DNA of 64,000 bases from Streptomyces sp. MspMP-M5 (GTDB lineage: Bacteria; Actinomycetota; Actinomycetes; Streptomycetales; Streptomycetaceae), in NCBI RefSeq assembly GCF_000373585.1, contig NZ_KB891878.1:1-64000 (forward strand), in the 5' to 3' direction. Shown here piece after piece: positions 18,084-27,238 of the stretch. The notes beneath the pieces were generated by a model, which was not told the origin of the DNA, searched no databases, and was given only the letters and a program-made list of their open reading frames with translations. Within the stretch, counting starts at the first letter, position 1. Each line of letters starts with the position of its first letter. A program made the translations under genes and the position numbers.

Positions 18084-18121
18084 CAGCGCCTCGTCCCTGC
18101 CCACGCGGGGCCGAGGCGCTG
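18084..18121 (+). terminator. Hairpin terminator after the 55-residue gene
   Basis: CAGCGCCTCG at 18084-18093 pairs perfectly with CGAGGCGCTG at 18112-18121 across an 18-nt loop, starting 6 nt after the stop codon. Confidence 0.65.
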
Positions 18122-18237
18122 TCCGTTCACCGCCGCCCGGTTGGCCCCTGACACCGACTGTCCCGTTGCTCCGCCGGCCAGTTGGCCCGCCACACCGACC
18201 GACCCCGCCCCACGCCCCGAGATCACCGCCGTACACA

Positions 18238-18879
18238 ATGACCGGTATGTCGATACCGAACACCCCAAAGACGGCGACGATCGACGACGCTCCACTGATC
18301 AGCCGCGCCCTGACCCGCGCCTTCGACGACGACCCGATGATGCGCTGGTGCTTCCCCGACGACACCTCACGCGAGGCAGGACTCGGCCGCTACTTCAGCA
18401 CGCTCTTCACCCGCCAGTACGTCCGCCACGGCGTCTGCGAACGCACCGACGCGGCCGCCGCGTTCTGGGTGCCGCCGGAGGCACAGGACAAGGCCGTTCC
18501 CGACGCGGAGACCCTCCAGGAACTCGCAAGCATCCTCGGCGACCGTGCCGCCCTCTTCGCGGAGGCCGCCCAGACGGCCGCCGCCTACACGCCCCAGGAA
18601 CCGCACTGGTCACTGGCGTTGATCGGCGCCGACCCGGCCGCCCAGGGCCAGGGCCACGGATCCGCCCTGCTCCGCTCGGGCCTGGCCAAGGCCGACGCCG
18701 CCGGGCTGCCCACCTACCTGGAGTCCTCCAAGCCGTCCAACCTGCCCGTCTACGAGCACTTCGGCTTCATCGTCCGAGAGAAGATGCAACTCCCGGGCAA
18801 CGGCCCCACCCTGTGGACCATGTGGCGCGAACCCCGCGGTATCGCACACAGCAGCGCCCCCGTCCTCGCCCTCGAATGA
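18238..18879 (+). CDS. GNAT-family N-acetyltransferase
   Basis: A 213-residue acetyltransferase. The acetyl-CoA loop is seen in DPAAQGQGHGSALL (QGxGxG/A pattern, about residue 140), preceded by WSLALIGA and followed by LESSKPSNLPVYEHFGF, typical of the C-terminal part. The substrate is unknown. Start could be the ATG at 18238 or the ATG at 18247; neither has a clear RBS. It sits inside the selenium region but has no obvious link to it. Confidence 0.85.
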   Translation: MTGMSIPNTPKTATIDDAPLISRALTRAFDDDPMMRWCFPDDTSREAGLGRYFSTLFTRQYVRHGVCERTDAAAAFWVPPEAQDKAVPDAETLQELASILGDRAALFAEAAQTAAAYTPQEPHWSLALIGADPAAQGQGHGSALLRSGLAKADAAGLPTYLESSKPSNLPVYEHFGFIVREKMQLPGNGPTLWTMWREPRGIAHSSAPVLALE

Positions 18880-18932
18880 GCATGAACGGAGGCGTCGCGC
18901 CAGGTATCCAAGGATCTGCCCCTTGGGGGAAC

Positions 18933-19106
18933 TCAGTCGTCTACAAGAAAGGCGCCGCTCACCACTCTCTGAATACCTTCGGTGATCGGGGCGGTTCCGA
19001 TCCGGGCAGAGCCGGAATTGGGCCCGTCGGCACTGGCGGTGCCGGCTGCAAGGACGACCAGCACTGAGGCCGCTACTGCTGTGGCGAGAACGGTCAGGCG
19101 CTTCAT
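18933..19106 (-). CDS. Small secreted peptide, 57 residues
   Basis: MKRLTVLATAVAASVLVVLAAG... forms a clear Sec signal peptide ending at ASA (about residue 27). A mature peptide of about 30 residues rich in Gly and Ser remains, ending VSGAFLVDD. The ATG at 19106 has GGAGG 7 nt upstream, so the long upstream extension to 19187 is rejected. No family recognised; it has no Cys, so it is not a chaplin or a lantibiotic-like peptide. It lies antisense between the GNAT gene and tRNA-Sec. Confidence 0.6.
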   Translation of the reverse strand: MKRLTVLATAVAASVLVVLAAGTASADGPNSGSARIGTAPITEGIQRVVSGAFLVDD

Positions 19107-19351
19107 GAGGGACCTCCACTCGTCAAGGCGATTCATCGGCAGGATCACCGCCATCTTTCCCGCCACTCCCCGGGCCTCCTCCGGCACACGCCCATGTCAC
19201 TCCAACGTGCGCCGGTGCTACAGGCCATCTGCGGCCGGCAGCGGCGTCGGCGGTAGGGGTGAGGTGAGCGCCGTGTACGGGTGCGCTTGGCGCGGTTTGA
19301 GGTGCTGATCCGTACGCTGGAGCCGTCCGCGGGTCGGCAGGCCGTGGCGAG

Positions 19352-19444
19352 CGGAGGCGGACGGGAATCGAACCCGCCTGTCCGAGATCCTCGGACACCT
19401 CGGTTTTGAAGACCGGGAGGGCCACCAGGCACCCGCACGCCTCC
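19352..19444 (-). tRNA. selC: tRNA-Sec (UCA anticodon)
   Basis: About 93 nt on the minus strand, longer than any ordinary tRNA. The acceptor stem is GGAGGCG paired with CGCCTCC, followed by discriminator G; CCA is not encoded. The anticodon loop CTTCAAA contains TCA (19407-19409) and is closed by GGT/ACC pairs. A long variable arm (TGTCCGAG ... CTCGGACA) and a T-arm with GGTTCGATTCC complete it. This is the selenocysteine tRNA that decodes UGA in the nearby formate dehydrogenase. It lies between selB and selD. Confidence 0.95.
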
Positions 19445-19564
19445 CCGCCGCGTCGGCGGACTCGGCCCAAGGTACCCGGCCGGCCGGGAGGTGCCCCGGA
19501 TCCGGGACGGCACGGCATGGCGGACAGCAGGCAGCGGCAGGGCGCTGAGGTTGTGGAGGAGGCG

Positions 19565-20590
19565 ATGAGTGTGGCGGGGGTGCGGCTTACGCAGTATGCG
19601 CGGGGTGGCGGGTGTGCCTGCAAGATTCCGCCGGGGGAGTTGGAGGCGGTGGTGGCCGGGTTGGACCGGGGCGGGGGTGTTGCCGGGGGGCTGGAGTTGG
19701 TGGTGGGGCTGGAGACCGGTGATGATGCGGCGGTGGTGCGGTTGGGCGGGGGCGGGGCCGGCGGCGGCACGGGCGGGACGGCGGTGGTTTCGACGGCGGA
19801 CTTCTTCACGCCGGTGGTGGACGATGCGTACGACTGGGGGCGGATCGCGGCGGCCAACGCGCTGTCCGATGTGTACGCGATGGGCGGGGAGCCGGTGCTG
19901 GCGGTGAATCTGCTGGCCTGGCCGCGGGAGGTGTTGCCGGCGGACCTCGCGCGGGAGGTGCTGCGGGGCGGTTGGGACGTCGCGTCGGCGGCGGGGTGCC
20001 ATGTGGGCGGCGGTCACAGCATCGACGATCCAGAGCCGAAGTACGGGATGGCGGTGACCGGGGTCGCCGATCCGGACCGGCTGCTGCGCAACGACGCCGG
20101 GGTACCGGGGACGCCGCTGTCGCTGACCAAACCGCTCGGCGTCGGGGTGTTGAACAACCGTCACAAGGCGACCGGGGAGCGGTTCGAGGAGGCGGTGGCG
20201 ACGATGGCGGCGCTCAACCGGGACGCGGCGCGGGCCGCCGTGGCGGCGGGTGCCCGGTGTGCGACCGACGTCACCGGGTTCGGGCTGCTGGGCCATCTGT
20301 TCAAGCTGGCGCGGGCCTCCGGGGTGACCGCGGTGCTGGACGCGGGGGCGGTGCCGTTGCTGGACGGCGCCCGGGAGGCGGTGCGGGACGGGTACGTCAG
20401 CGGCGGCACCCGGCGGAATCTGGAGTGGGTCGCGCCGCACACCGACTTCGGCACCGCGGACGAGGCGACGCGGCTGCTGCTGGCGGACGCGCAGACGTCC
20501 GGTGGGCTGCTGGTGGCCGGCGAGGTGCCGGGCGCCCCGGTCGTCGGCGAGCTGGTGGGGTGGGCGGAGCGCACGCTGGTCGTCCGCTGA
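19565..20590 (+). CDS. selD: Selenide, water dikinase SelD
   Basis: A 341-residue enzyme that makes selenophosphate from selenide and ATP. The catalytic motif GCACK has Cys17 and Lys20, the same positions as in E. coli SelD, so this copy uses Cys and not Sec. Other family marks are TADFFTPVVDDAYDWGRIAAANALSDVYAMGG, GGHSIDDPEPKYGMAVTG and TDVTGFGLLGHL. The ATG at 19565 follows GGAGGAGG closely; the upstream ATG at 19517 and the frame reaching back over tRNA-Sec are rejected. It ends 24 nt before the convergent formate dehydrogenase gene. Confidence 0.95.
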   Translation: MSVAGVRLTQYARGGGCACKIPPGELEAVVAGLDRGGGVAGGLELVVGLETGDDAAVVRLGGGGAGGGTGGTAVVSTADFFTPVVDDAYDWGRIAAANALSDVYAMGGEPVLAVNLLAWPREVLPADLAREVLRGGWDVASAAGCHVGGGHSIDDPEPKYGMAVTGVADPDRLLRNDAGVPGTPLSLTKPLGVGVLNNRHKATGERFEEAVATMAALNRDAARAAVAAGARCATDVTGFGLLGHLFKLARASGVTAVLDAGAVPLLDGAREAVRDGYVSGGTRRNLEWVAPHTDFGTADEATRLLLADAQTSGGLLVAGEVPGAPVVGELVGWAERTLVVR

Positions 20591-20614
20591 GCGGGCGCGG
20601 CCGGGCCGCGGTCG

Positions 20615-23600
20615 TCAGGGTTCCCGGCCGGTGTCCTCGGTGATGCCGGCGCGCCGCCGGCAGGCCGCGACCAGGGCCGCGGCGGCGGGGCCGCGCGGCC
20701 GCCGTCCCGGGCGGATGTCGCAGGTCAGCGCCTTGGCCTCCTGGATGTGGGTGTTGGGGTCGAGGGACAGGTGGAGGAGTTCGTTGGCGGCGTCGCCGGT
20801 GCTGTAGCCGTTGGGTCCCCAGTGGTAGGGCAGGCCGATCTGGTGGATCCGGCGACCCTGGACGGTCAGCGGCGCCATCCGGTCGGTGACCAGCACCCGG
20901 GCCTCGATGACGCCGCGGGCGGTGACGATCGTGGCCCAGTCGGTGTGGGCCAGTCCCCGTTCGGCGGCCAGTTCCGGTGACACCTCGCAGAAGAACTCCG
21001 GCTGGAGTTCGGCCAGGTAGGGCAGCCAGCGGGACATGCCGCCGGCGGTGTGGTGCTCGGTGAGGCGGTAGGTGGTCACGACGTACGGGAAGACGTCCGC
21101 GCCGGGTGCGGCGCCGGCGGGGTGGAAGCGGTCGGCGGGGTGCGGGCGCAGCAAGTGCCGTACGGGGTTGTGCTGTTGGGGGTGGAGCGGGTTGGTGAAC
21201 GGCGACTCCTGCGGTTCGTAGTGGGTGGGCAGCGGGCCGTCGACGAGGCCGGCCGGCGCGTACAGCCATGCCTTGCCGTCGGCCTGCATGACGAAGGCGT
21301 CGGTGCCGGAGAGCGCCGCGGCGCCGGTGGCGTCGGGCGGCGGGCGGTGGTCGGGTGGGGTGGAGGCGCGGAAGTCGGGGACGTCGTGGCCGGTCCAGGC
21401 GGCCCGGTCCGGGTCCCACCACACCAGGGCCTTGCGGGCGCTCCAGGGGCGGCCGTCGGGGTCGGCGGAGGCCCGGTTGTAGAGGATGCGCCGGTTGGCG
21501 GGCCAGGCCCAACCCCACTCGGCGGCCACCCAGTTCTGGTCCCGGCCGGGCTTGCGGCGGGCCGCCTGGTTGACCCCGTCGGCGTGGACGCCGCAGTAGA
21601 TCCAGCAGCCGCAGGCGGTCGAGCCGTCCGCGGCGAGCTGTTCGTAGGACGACAGCGGACGGCCGTCGGCGTCGCGGCCGTTGATCTCGGCGAGCACCGC
21701 CTCGGCGTCCGGTTCGGCGTGCCCGCCGTGGGTCGGGTAGTCCCAGGTCAGGTCGCGGACGGGGTGGTCCATCGGGTCGTTCGAGGCGGCCAGTCTCGCC
21801 TTGAGGAGGCGGCCGAGGTGGTAGGTGAACCACAGGTCGCTGCGGGCGTCCCCGGGCGGTTCCACGGCCTGGTGGTGCCATTGCAGCATCCGCTGGGTGT
21901 TGGTGAAGCTGCCCGCCTTCTCGGTGTGGGCGGCGGCGGGCAGGAAGAAGACCTCGGTGCCGATGTCCTCGGTGCGCAGTTCGCCGGTGGCGATCTCGGG
22001 GCCGTCCTGCCACCAGGTCGCCGATTCGATCAGCGAGAAGTCGCGGACCACCAGCCAGTCCAGGGCCGCCATGCCGAGCCGCTGCAGCTTGGCGTTGGCC
22101 GAGCCGACGGCCGGGTTCTCGCCCATCAGGAAGTAGCCCTTGCAGACGCCGTCGAGCTGGGCGTGGACGGTCTCGTAGGTGCTGTGCGAGCCGGTCAGGC
22201 GGGGCAGGTAGTCGAAGCAGAAGTCGTTCTCCTCGGTGGCCGCGTCGCCCCAGTACGCCTTGAGCAGACTGACCAGGTAGGCACGCAGGTCGCCCCAGTA
22301 GCCCTTGCGCGGCGATCGGCCGGCCACGAACTCCGCCAGGTCCTGGCCCTCGTGGGCCTGCCGCATGGGGAGGTAGCCGGGCAGCAGGTCGAAGAGGGTG
22401 GGGATGTCGGTGGAGCCCTGGATGGAGGCGTGGCCGCGCAGCGCCAGGATGCCGCCGCCGGGGCGGCCGATGTTGCCCAGGAGGGTCTGCAGGACGGCCG
22501 CGGCCCGGATGTACTGCACGCCGACGGTGTGCTGGGTCCAGCCGACCGCGTAGGCGAACGCGGTGGTGCGGTCCCGGCCGGAGTTCTGCGTGAGCAGGTC
22601 GCACACCTGACGGAACAGCGCACGCGGTACCCCGCAGACCTCCTCGACCAGCTCGGGGGTGTACCGGGCGTAGTGCCGCCGCAGCACCTGGAAGACGCAC
22701 CGCGGGTGGGTGAGGGTCTCGTCGCGGCGGGGCTCGCCGTGGCCGGTCTCGGCGGCCTCGTACTGCCAGCTGGTGGTGTCGTAGACGCGGCCGTCCCGGT
22801 CCAGGCCGGAGAAGACACCGGCCAGGTCCTCGGTGTCGCGGAAGTCCTCGCCGAGGACGAACGGCGCGTTGGTGTAGGCGACCACGTACGCGCGGAAGTA
22901 CGCCTCGGTGCGCAGGACGTGGTTGATCAGGCCGCCGAGGAAGGCGATGTCGCTGCCGGCGCGCAGCGGGACGTGCAGGTCCGCCAGGGCGCTGGTGCGG
23001 GTGAAGCGCGGGTCGACGTGGACGATCCGCGCGCCGCGGGCCTTGGCCTCCATCACCCACTGGAACCCGACCGGATGGCACTCGGCCATGTTCGAGCCCT
23101 GGATGACGATGCAGTCGGAGTTCTGGAGGTCCTGCTGGAAGGTGGTCGCACCGCCGCGGCCGAACGAGGTTCCCAGACCGGGAACGGTGGCGGAGTGTCA
23201 AATACGTGCCTGGTTCTCGATCTGGACCGCGCCCAGGGCCGTGAACAGCTTCTTGATGAGGTAGTTCTCCTCGTTGTCCAAGGTGGCGCCGCCCAGGCTG
23301 GCGATGCCCAGCGTGCGGCGGGTGCGGAGCCCGTCGGCCGCCCACTGCCAGCCCTTGCGGCGGGCCTCGACGACCCGGTCGGCGATCATGTCCATCGCCG
23401 TCACCAGGTCGATCCGCTCCCAGCGGCTGCCGTGAGGGCGGCGGTAGAGCGCGTGGTGCTCCCGGGCCGGGCCGGTGGTCAGCTGGAGGCTGGCGGCGCC
23501 CTTGGGGCACAGCCGGCCGCGTGAGACGGGCGAGTCGGGGTCGCCCTCGATCTGGGTGACCCGGCCGTCCTGGACGTAGACGCTCTGGCCGCAGCCCACC

Positions 23601-23764
23601 GCGCAGTACGGGCAGACGGACGGGACGACCTTGTCGGCGGTGCGGGTGCGTGCGGTGCGGTGCGCGGTGGCGGGGCTCTTGGCCGCGGCTCCCCGGCCGG
23701 TCGGGTCGTCGCCGGTCAGCTGCCGGTAGACCGGCCAGCCCTCGATCCAGGTGTGCACGCCCAT
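20615..23764 (-). CDS. fdhA: Formate dehydrogenase catalytic subunit, selenoprotein (Sec189 at in-frame TGA)
   Basis: A 1049-residue molybdopterin enzyme oxidising formate to CO2. Starting at the ATG at 23764 it has an N-terminal [4Fe-4S] site, C51-x2-C54-x3-C58-x27-C86. At residue 189 an in-frame TGA (23198-23200) stands where the active-site Sec sits, in the context ENQARI-U-HSATVPGLGTS with the conserved His after it. The frame continues to 20615 through a molybdopterin-binding C-terminus (GLPYHWGPNGYSTGDAANEL). A gene finder will split it into two pieces (20615-23089 and 23198-23869). No Tat signal is visible, so a cytoplasmic location is likely. It follows the B and C subunit genes. Confidence 0.95.
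23163..23200 (-). promoter_or_regulatory. Bacterial SECIS element with Sec UGA codon
   Basis: Reading on the minus strand, the TGA at 23200-23198 is followed after 12 nt by the stem GTTCCC, the apical loop GGTCT and the matching arm GGGAAC (23169-23185). The GGUCU loop starts 18 nt after UGA, the same spacing and loop as in E. coli fdhF. SelB recognises this loop through its C-terminal winged helices. Confidence 0.9.
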
Positions 23765-23905
23765 GGCGATCGGCTCCTCTCCCGCTCCCGTCCGGCGGCC
23801 CTCGCTGCCGCGCCCGCCCGGGCCCGGCCATGTCCTGCCACGATCCGACGGCGACCGGGCGCCCCGCAACCGGAGCGCGTCCGGCCCCGGCGGGCCGCCG
23901 GCGGC

Positions 23906-24865
23906 TCACCCCCGCTCGCGGGCGCGCAGCCGCTCCCGTTGCGGCACGACGGTGTAGCGGGGGTCCTCGGCGGAGGCGACGCCGGCGTGGAAGACCCCGA
24001 AGCGCAGCGCGGCGGAGCCGGCGAGCAGGGCGGCGCCGGCCGCCGCGGCGGTCCGGCGGCTGCGCCGCCCGGGGCCGGCGGCCAGCAGTGCGCCGCCCGC
24101 GGTCAGCGCCTCCGCGGCCCGCATCAGGGCCCCGGCGCGGCCGGTACGGTACGGCTGTGCGGCGAGCCCGATCCGCCGCGTCAGCAGGCGGGTCGCACCG
24201 GCCTCCAGCGCGGCGCCGAGGACCGCGAGCCGGCGCGCCGGGCCGGCTTCCCGCACCGGGGCGGCCAGCAGGCCGAGGCCGGCCGCGGCGGCGGCCCCCG
24301 AGCCGGCGAAGGCGAACGGCAGCTGACGGTACCCCTCGTGCCAGGACGGTACGGCGGTGTCGCTGAGGAGGACGGCGGTGTAGGTGGTGACGGCCGGCCC
24401 CAGGGCCGCCGCCGCGGCGGTCGCGGCCGCCCCGGCCCGCCGGCCGGCGCCGGTCAGGTCGCTCAGGGCGGCGCCGACCGCCAGGGGTGCGTAGCCCGCG
24501 AGCAGCCAGGAGCCGAGGTTCATCGGCGAGGTCGGCTTGAGGACCCGCAGCATGTGCAGGAAGCGGGCCGGCCGGCCGAGGTCGTGTACGAGGGCGCCCA
24601 GCGACAGGGTGATCGCCGCCGACGCGCCCGTCTTGGCCGCGCGGGCGAGCCGGGGGCGGCCGGTGCGGTGGGCGCCGGCGGCGAGCAGGGAGGAGCTGCC
24701 CGCGAGTCCGCCGAGGAAGACGTAGCCGGCGATGTCGAGGGCCTGCCAGGTCGGCTTGTTGAGCACCGGGCGGCCGTAGTAGGAGGCGAAGTCCGCCCGG
24801 GGGACGACGGGCCGCTCGCCCTTCCCGCCGCGGTCGCGCCGGCCGTTGGTCCTGGACTGCGTCAA
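23906..24865 (-). CDS. NrfD-type membrane subunit of formate dehydrogenase
   Basis: A 319-residue integral membrane protein of the NrfD/PsrC polysulfide-reductase-like family, with about eight to nine hydrophobic segments. Typical pieces are DFASYYGRPVLNKPTW at the N-terminus, KTGASAAITLSLGALVHDLGRP and LKPTSPMNLGSW. It would anchor the complex and pass electrons to or from quinone. The TTG at 24865 overlaps the TGA of the iron-sulfur gene and has AGGAGAG 5 nt upstream, so it is coupled. The long fused frame to 25834 is an artefact. Confidence 0.85.
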   Translation of the reverse strand: MTQSRTNGRRDRGGKGERPVVPRADFASYYGRPVLNKPTWQALDIAGYVFLGGLAGSSSLLAAGAHRTGRPRLARAAKTGASAAITLSLGALVHDLGRPARFLHMLRVLKPTSPMNLGSWLLAGYAPLAVGAALSDLTGAGRRAGAAATAAAAALGPAVTTYTAVLLSDTAVPSWHEGYRQLPFAFAGSGAAAAAGLGLLAAPVREAGPARRLAVLGAALEAGATRLLTRRIGLAAQPYRTGRAGALMRAAEALTAGGALLAAGPGRRSRRTAAAAGAALLAGSAALRFGVFHAGVASAEDPRYTVVPQRERLRARERG

Positions 24866-25776
24866 CGGTCTCTCCTGAGGAAACTGACGGCGACTCCGGC
24901 GGCCAGGGTCGCGGCGGCCGCGGCCGCGTAACGCCACATGGCCGGCAGGTCCCGGGTGGTGACGACGGGGTCCGGGGGCAACCCGTAGACCTCCGGCTCG
25001 TCCAGCAGCAGGAAGAACGCGCCGTCCCCGCCGACGCCGTCGTGCGGGCTCTCCCCGTAGAGGCGGGCCTCGGCGACGCCGTCGGCGTGCAGCCGGGCGA
25101 TGCGGGCCGCGGCCCGCTCCCGCAGTTCGTCCAGCGGTCCGAACTGGATGGAGTCGGTGGGGCACGCCTTGGCGCAGGCCGGTTCGGCGCCGGCGCCCAG
25201 CCGGTCGTAGCACAGGGTGCACTTCCACGCCCGGCCGTCGCCGGACCGCTGGTCGATGACGCCGTAGGGGCAGGCGGGCACGCAGTAGCCGCAGCCGTTG
25301 CAGATGTCCTCCTGTACCACGACGGTCCCGAACTCGGTGCGGAACAGCGATCCGGTGGGGCAGACGTCGAGGCAGGCGGCGCGGGTGCAGTGCTTGCACA
25401 CGTCGGAGGACATCAGCCAGCGCAGCTCGGTGCGGCCGTCGGGGGCGGGCGGGGCGGCGGACCCGGGCCCGGGTGACGGGCCGTCCGGGACGGCGCCCAG
25501 CCGTGCGGCGGCCTGGAAGACGTCGACGTCCGCGTGGTCGTCCGCGGGGGTGCGGCGCTGCTCGACGAAGGCCACATGGCGCCAGGTGTCGGCGCTCAGC
25601 CGCTGGGAGTTGTCGTAGGACATGCCGGTCAGTTCCAGGCCGTCCTCGGGGATGGCGTTCCATTCCTTGCAGGCCACCTCGCATGCCTTGCAACCGATGC
25701 AGACCGAGGTGTCGGTGAAGAAGCCCATGCGCGGCGGTGGGTCGCCGTGGCCGGCGGCCCGGTCGTGGTCGGTCAT
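24862..25776 (-). CDS. Formate dehydrogenase iron-sulfur subunit
   Basis: A 304-residue ferredoxin-like electron carrier. Four Cys clusters are visible: CIGCKACEVAC, CKHCTRAACLDVC, CNGCGYCVPAC and CTLCYDRL...CAKAC, enough for four [4Fe-4S] centres as in FdnH/FdhB. A C-terminal hydrophobic segment (MWRYAAAAAATLAAGVAVSFL) could anchor it in the membrane. First gene of the fdh operon; the ATG at 25776 has GGAGGAG upstream. Confidence 0.9.
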   Translation of the reverse strand: MTDHDRAAGHGDPPPRMGFFTDTSVCIGCKACEVACKEWNAIPEDGLELTGMSYDNSQRLSADTWRHVAFVEQRRTPADDHADVDVFQAAARLGAVPDGPSPGPGSAAPPAPDGRTELRWLMSSDVCKHCTRAACLDVCPTGSLFRTEFGTVVVQEDICNGCGYCVPACPYGVIDQRSGDGRAWKCTLCYDRLGAGAEPACAKACPTDSIQFGPLDELRERAAARIARLHADGVAEARLYGESPHDGVGGDGAFFLLLDEPEVYGLPPDPVVTTRDLPAMWRYAAAAAATLAAGVAVSFLRRDR

Positions 25777-26048
25777 GGGCGGCTCCTCCTCCCTGCGCTC
25801 CGATCAGTCTCGGCGCTGCCGACGGCCCCGGCACCGGCCGCCGGGCAATCGGGGGAGCCGGCCGCGCGGACGCCCCGGAGGGGCCCGGACGCCGGAGCCG
25901 TCAACGGGACCGGCCGTCCGGCCCCGAGCCCTCACCCATCACGATGACCGCTTAGCCCAGCTGGCCCGCAACCACGGGGAGACCCGCGATCAGTGCGGGG
26001 AAGCATCCAACTCCTCCTGAGGGAGGTCACCGTGGAGGTATTCACGTC

Positions 26049-27077
26049 ATGGCTGGAGAACGACAGCAGACCCCCGATCCGCGAGCGGGTTCTCCTCGGC
26101 GGCGCGTACTGGCCGCAGCGGCCTTCGCGCCGCTGCTGGCCGCGGCGCCGACCCCGGCGCGGGCCCGTCCGGCCGCCCTGCCGGGCGGGTCGGCCGAGGC
26201 GCTCGCGCCGGCCGCGCGGAAGCTGATCGAACCGGTCCAGACCACGCTCTCCCACTGGAAGTCGGTGGCCAGGACGATGGGCCGGACCGGCGACATGAAA
26301 CGCAAGGTGATGTACCACACCGGCCTCCCCCGCCGGGACCTCAAGGTGGCCTCCCATCGCGTCCACGTCAAACCGGCCCTCGCACTGGGCTCGCACGTCT
26401 CCTTCGTCCGCTACGCCGACGACAGCACCCTGCTGATGGGCGACGTGGTGGTGACCGAGGACGAACTCCAGGGTTTCGTCGACACGTTGCAGAAGCACGA
26501 CCTCGCCCTGACCGCGCTGCACAAGCACCTGCTCTCCCAGCGGCCCGACATCTGGTGGGTCCATGTGCACGGGCACGGCGACGACCCGGTGGCCCTGGCG
26601 CGCGGTATCCGCAAGGCGTTCGACGGCACCGGCACCCCGCTCGCGAAGGAGAAGGAGTCCGACGCGGACGACGACGTCGATCTGGACACCGACGGGATCG
26701 ACGATGCGATGCGCGCCAAGGGGTCCGTGGACGACGGCATCTACAAGTGCATCTTCGTCCGCCGGGAGAAGATCACCGACGGCAGGCTGGTGCTGCCGCC
26801 GGGCCTGGGCTCGACCAGCGCCTTCAACTTCCAGCCGCTGGGCGACGGCCGGGCCGCGGTCAGCGCGGACTGCTGCATGGTCGCCGACGAGGTCCAGGAC
26901 GTCCTGCGGGCGCTGCGGAAGGCCGACGCCAAGCTCGTCGAGCTGCACAACCACGGCCTGACGGACGAGCCCCGGCTGTTCTTCGTCCATGTGTGGGCGG
27001 TCGGCGACGCCGTCCGGCTCGCCCGCGCCCTGCGCCGCGCGGTGGACGCCACCGACGTCGTCGCGGTCGGCAGCTGA
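26049..27077 (+). CDS. Secreted DUF1259-family protein
   Basis: A 342-residue protein. The N-terminus has an RRR followed by a hydrophobic run (AAAAFAPLLAAAP), a possible Tat or lipoprotein-free Sec signal. The rest is two copies of a DUF1259 (LpqO-like) domain, each with LMGDVVVTEDE / ADCCMVADEVQ and ALHKHLL...WWVHVHGHGD / ELHNHGL...FFVHVWAVGD; the paired His residues suggest metal binding. Function not established. No RBS choice is clear beyond the ATG at 26049. Confidence 0.75.
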   Translation: MAGERQQTPDPRAGSPRRRVLAAAAFAPLLAAAPTPARARPAALPGGSAEALAPAARKLIEPVQTTLSHWKSVARTMGRTGDMKRKVMYHTGLPRRDLKVASHRVHVKPALALGSHVSFVRYADDSTLLMGDVVVTEDELQGFVDTLQKHDLALTALHKHLLSQRPDIWWVHVHGHGDDPVALARGIRKAFDGTGTPLAKEKESDADDDVDLDTDGIDDAMRAKGSVDDGIYKCIFVRREKITDGRLVLPPGLGSTSAFNFQPLGDGRAAVSADCCMVADEVQDVLRALRKADAKLVELHNHGLTDEPRLFFVHVWAVGDAVRLARALRRAVDATDVVAVGS

Positions 27078-27238
27078 CCCCGCCACCTCCGCCGGCGGTC
27101 GGAGGCCGCACGACGGTCCGCTGCCCGGCACGAGGTGCCCGCCTGCCCCGCGGCCCGGGGCCGGGACCTGGCCGGGAACGGCTGGACCCGCGCGAAAATG
27201 CCGAGCGGTGCGGGCGCCCTGCGCAGTACGGTCCGAGC

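Noticed and set aside
19406..19564. SelD starting inside the tRNA-Sec region
   Set aside because: The stretch overlaps tRNA-Sec on the other strand and is not conserved; a strong RBS precedes the ATG at 19565.
20615..23869. Two separate formate dehydrogenase gene pieces
   Set aside because: They are one gene: the stop between them is a selenocysteine TGA with a SECIS element, and tRNA-Sec, SelA, SelB and SelD are all nearby.
23906..25834. One fused protein of iron-sulfur and NrfD subunits in a single long frame
   Set aside because: The iron-sulfur gene lies in another frame with its own stop and RBS; the long frame reads it as nonsense before entering the true NrfD sequence.
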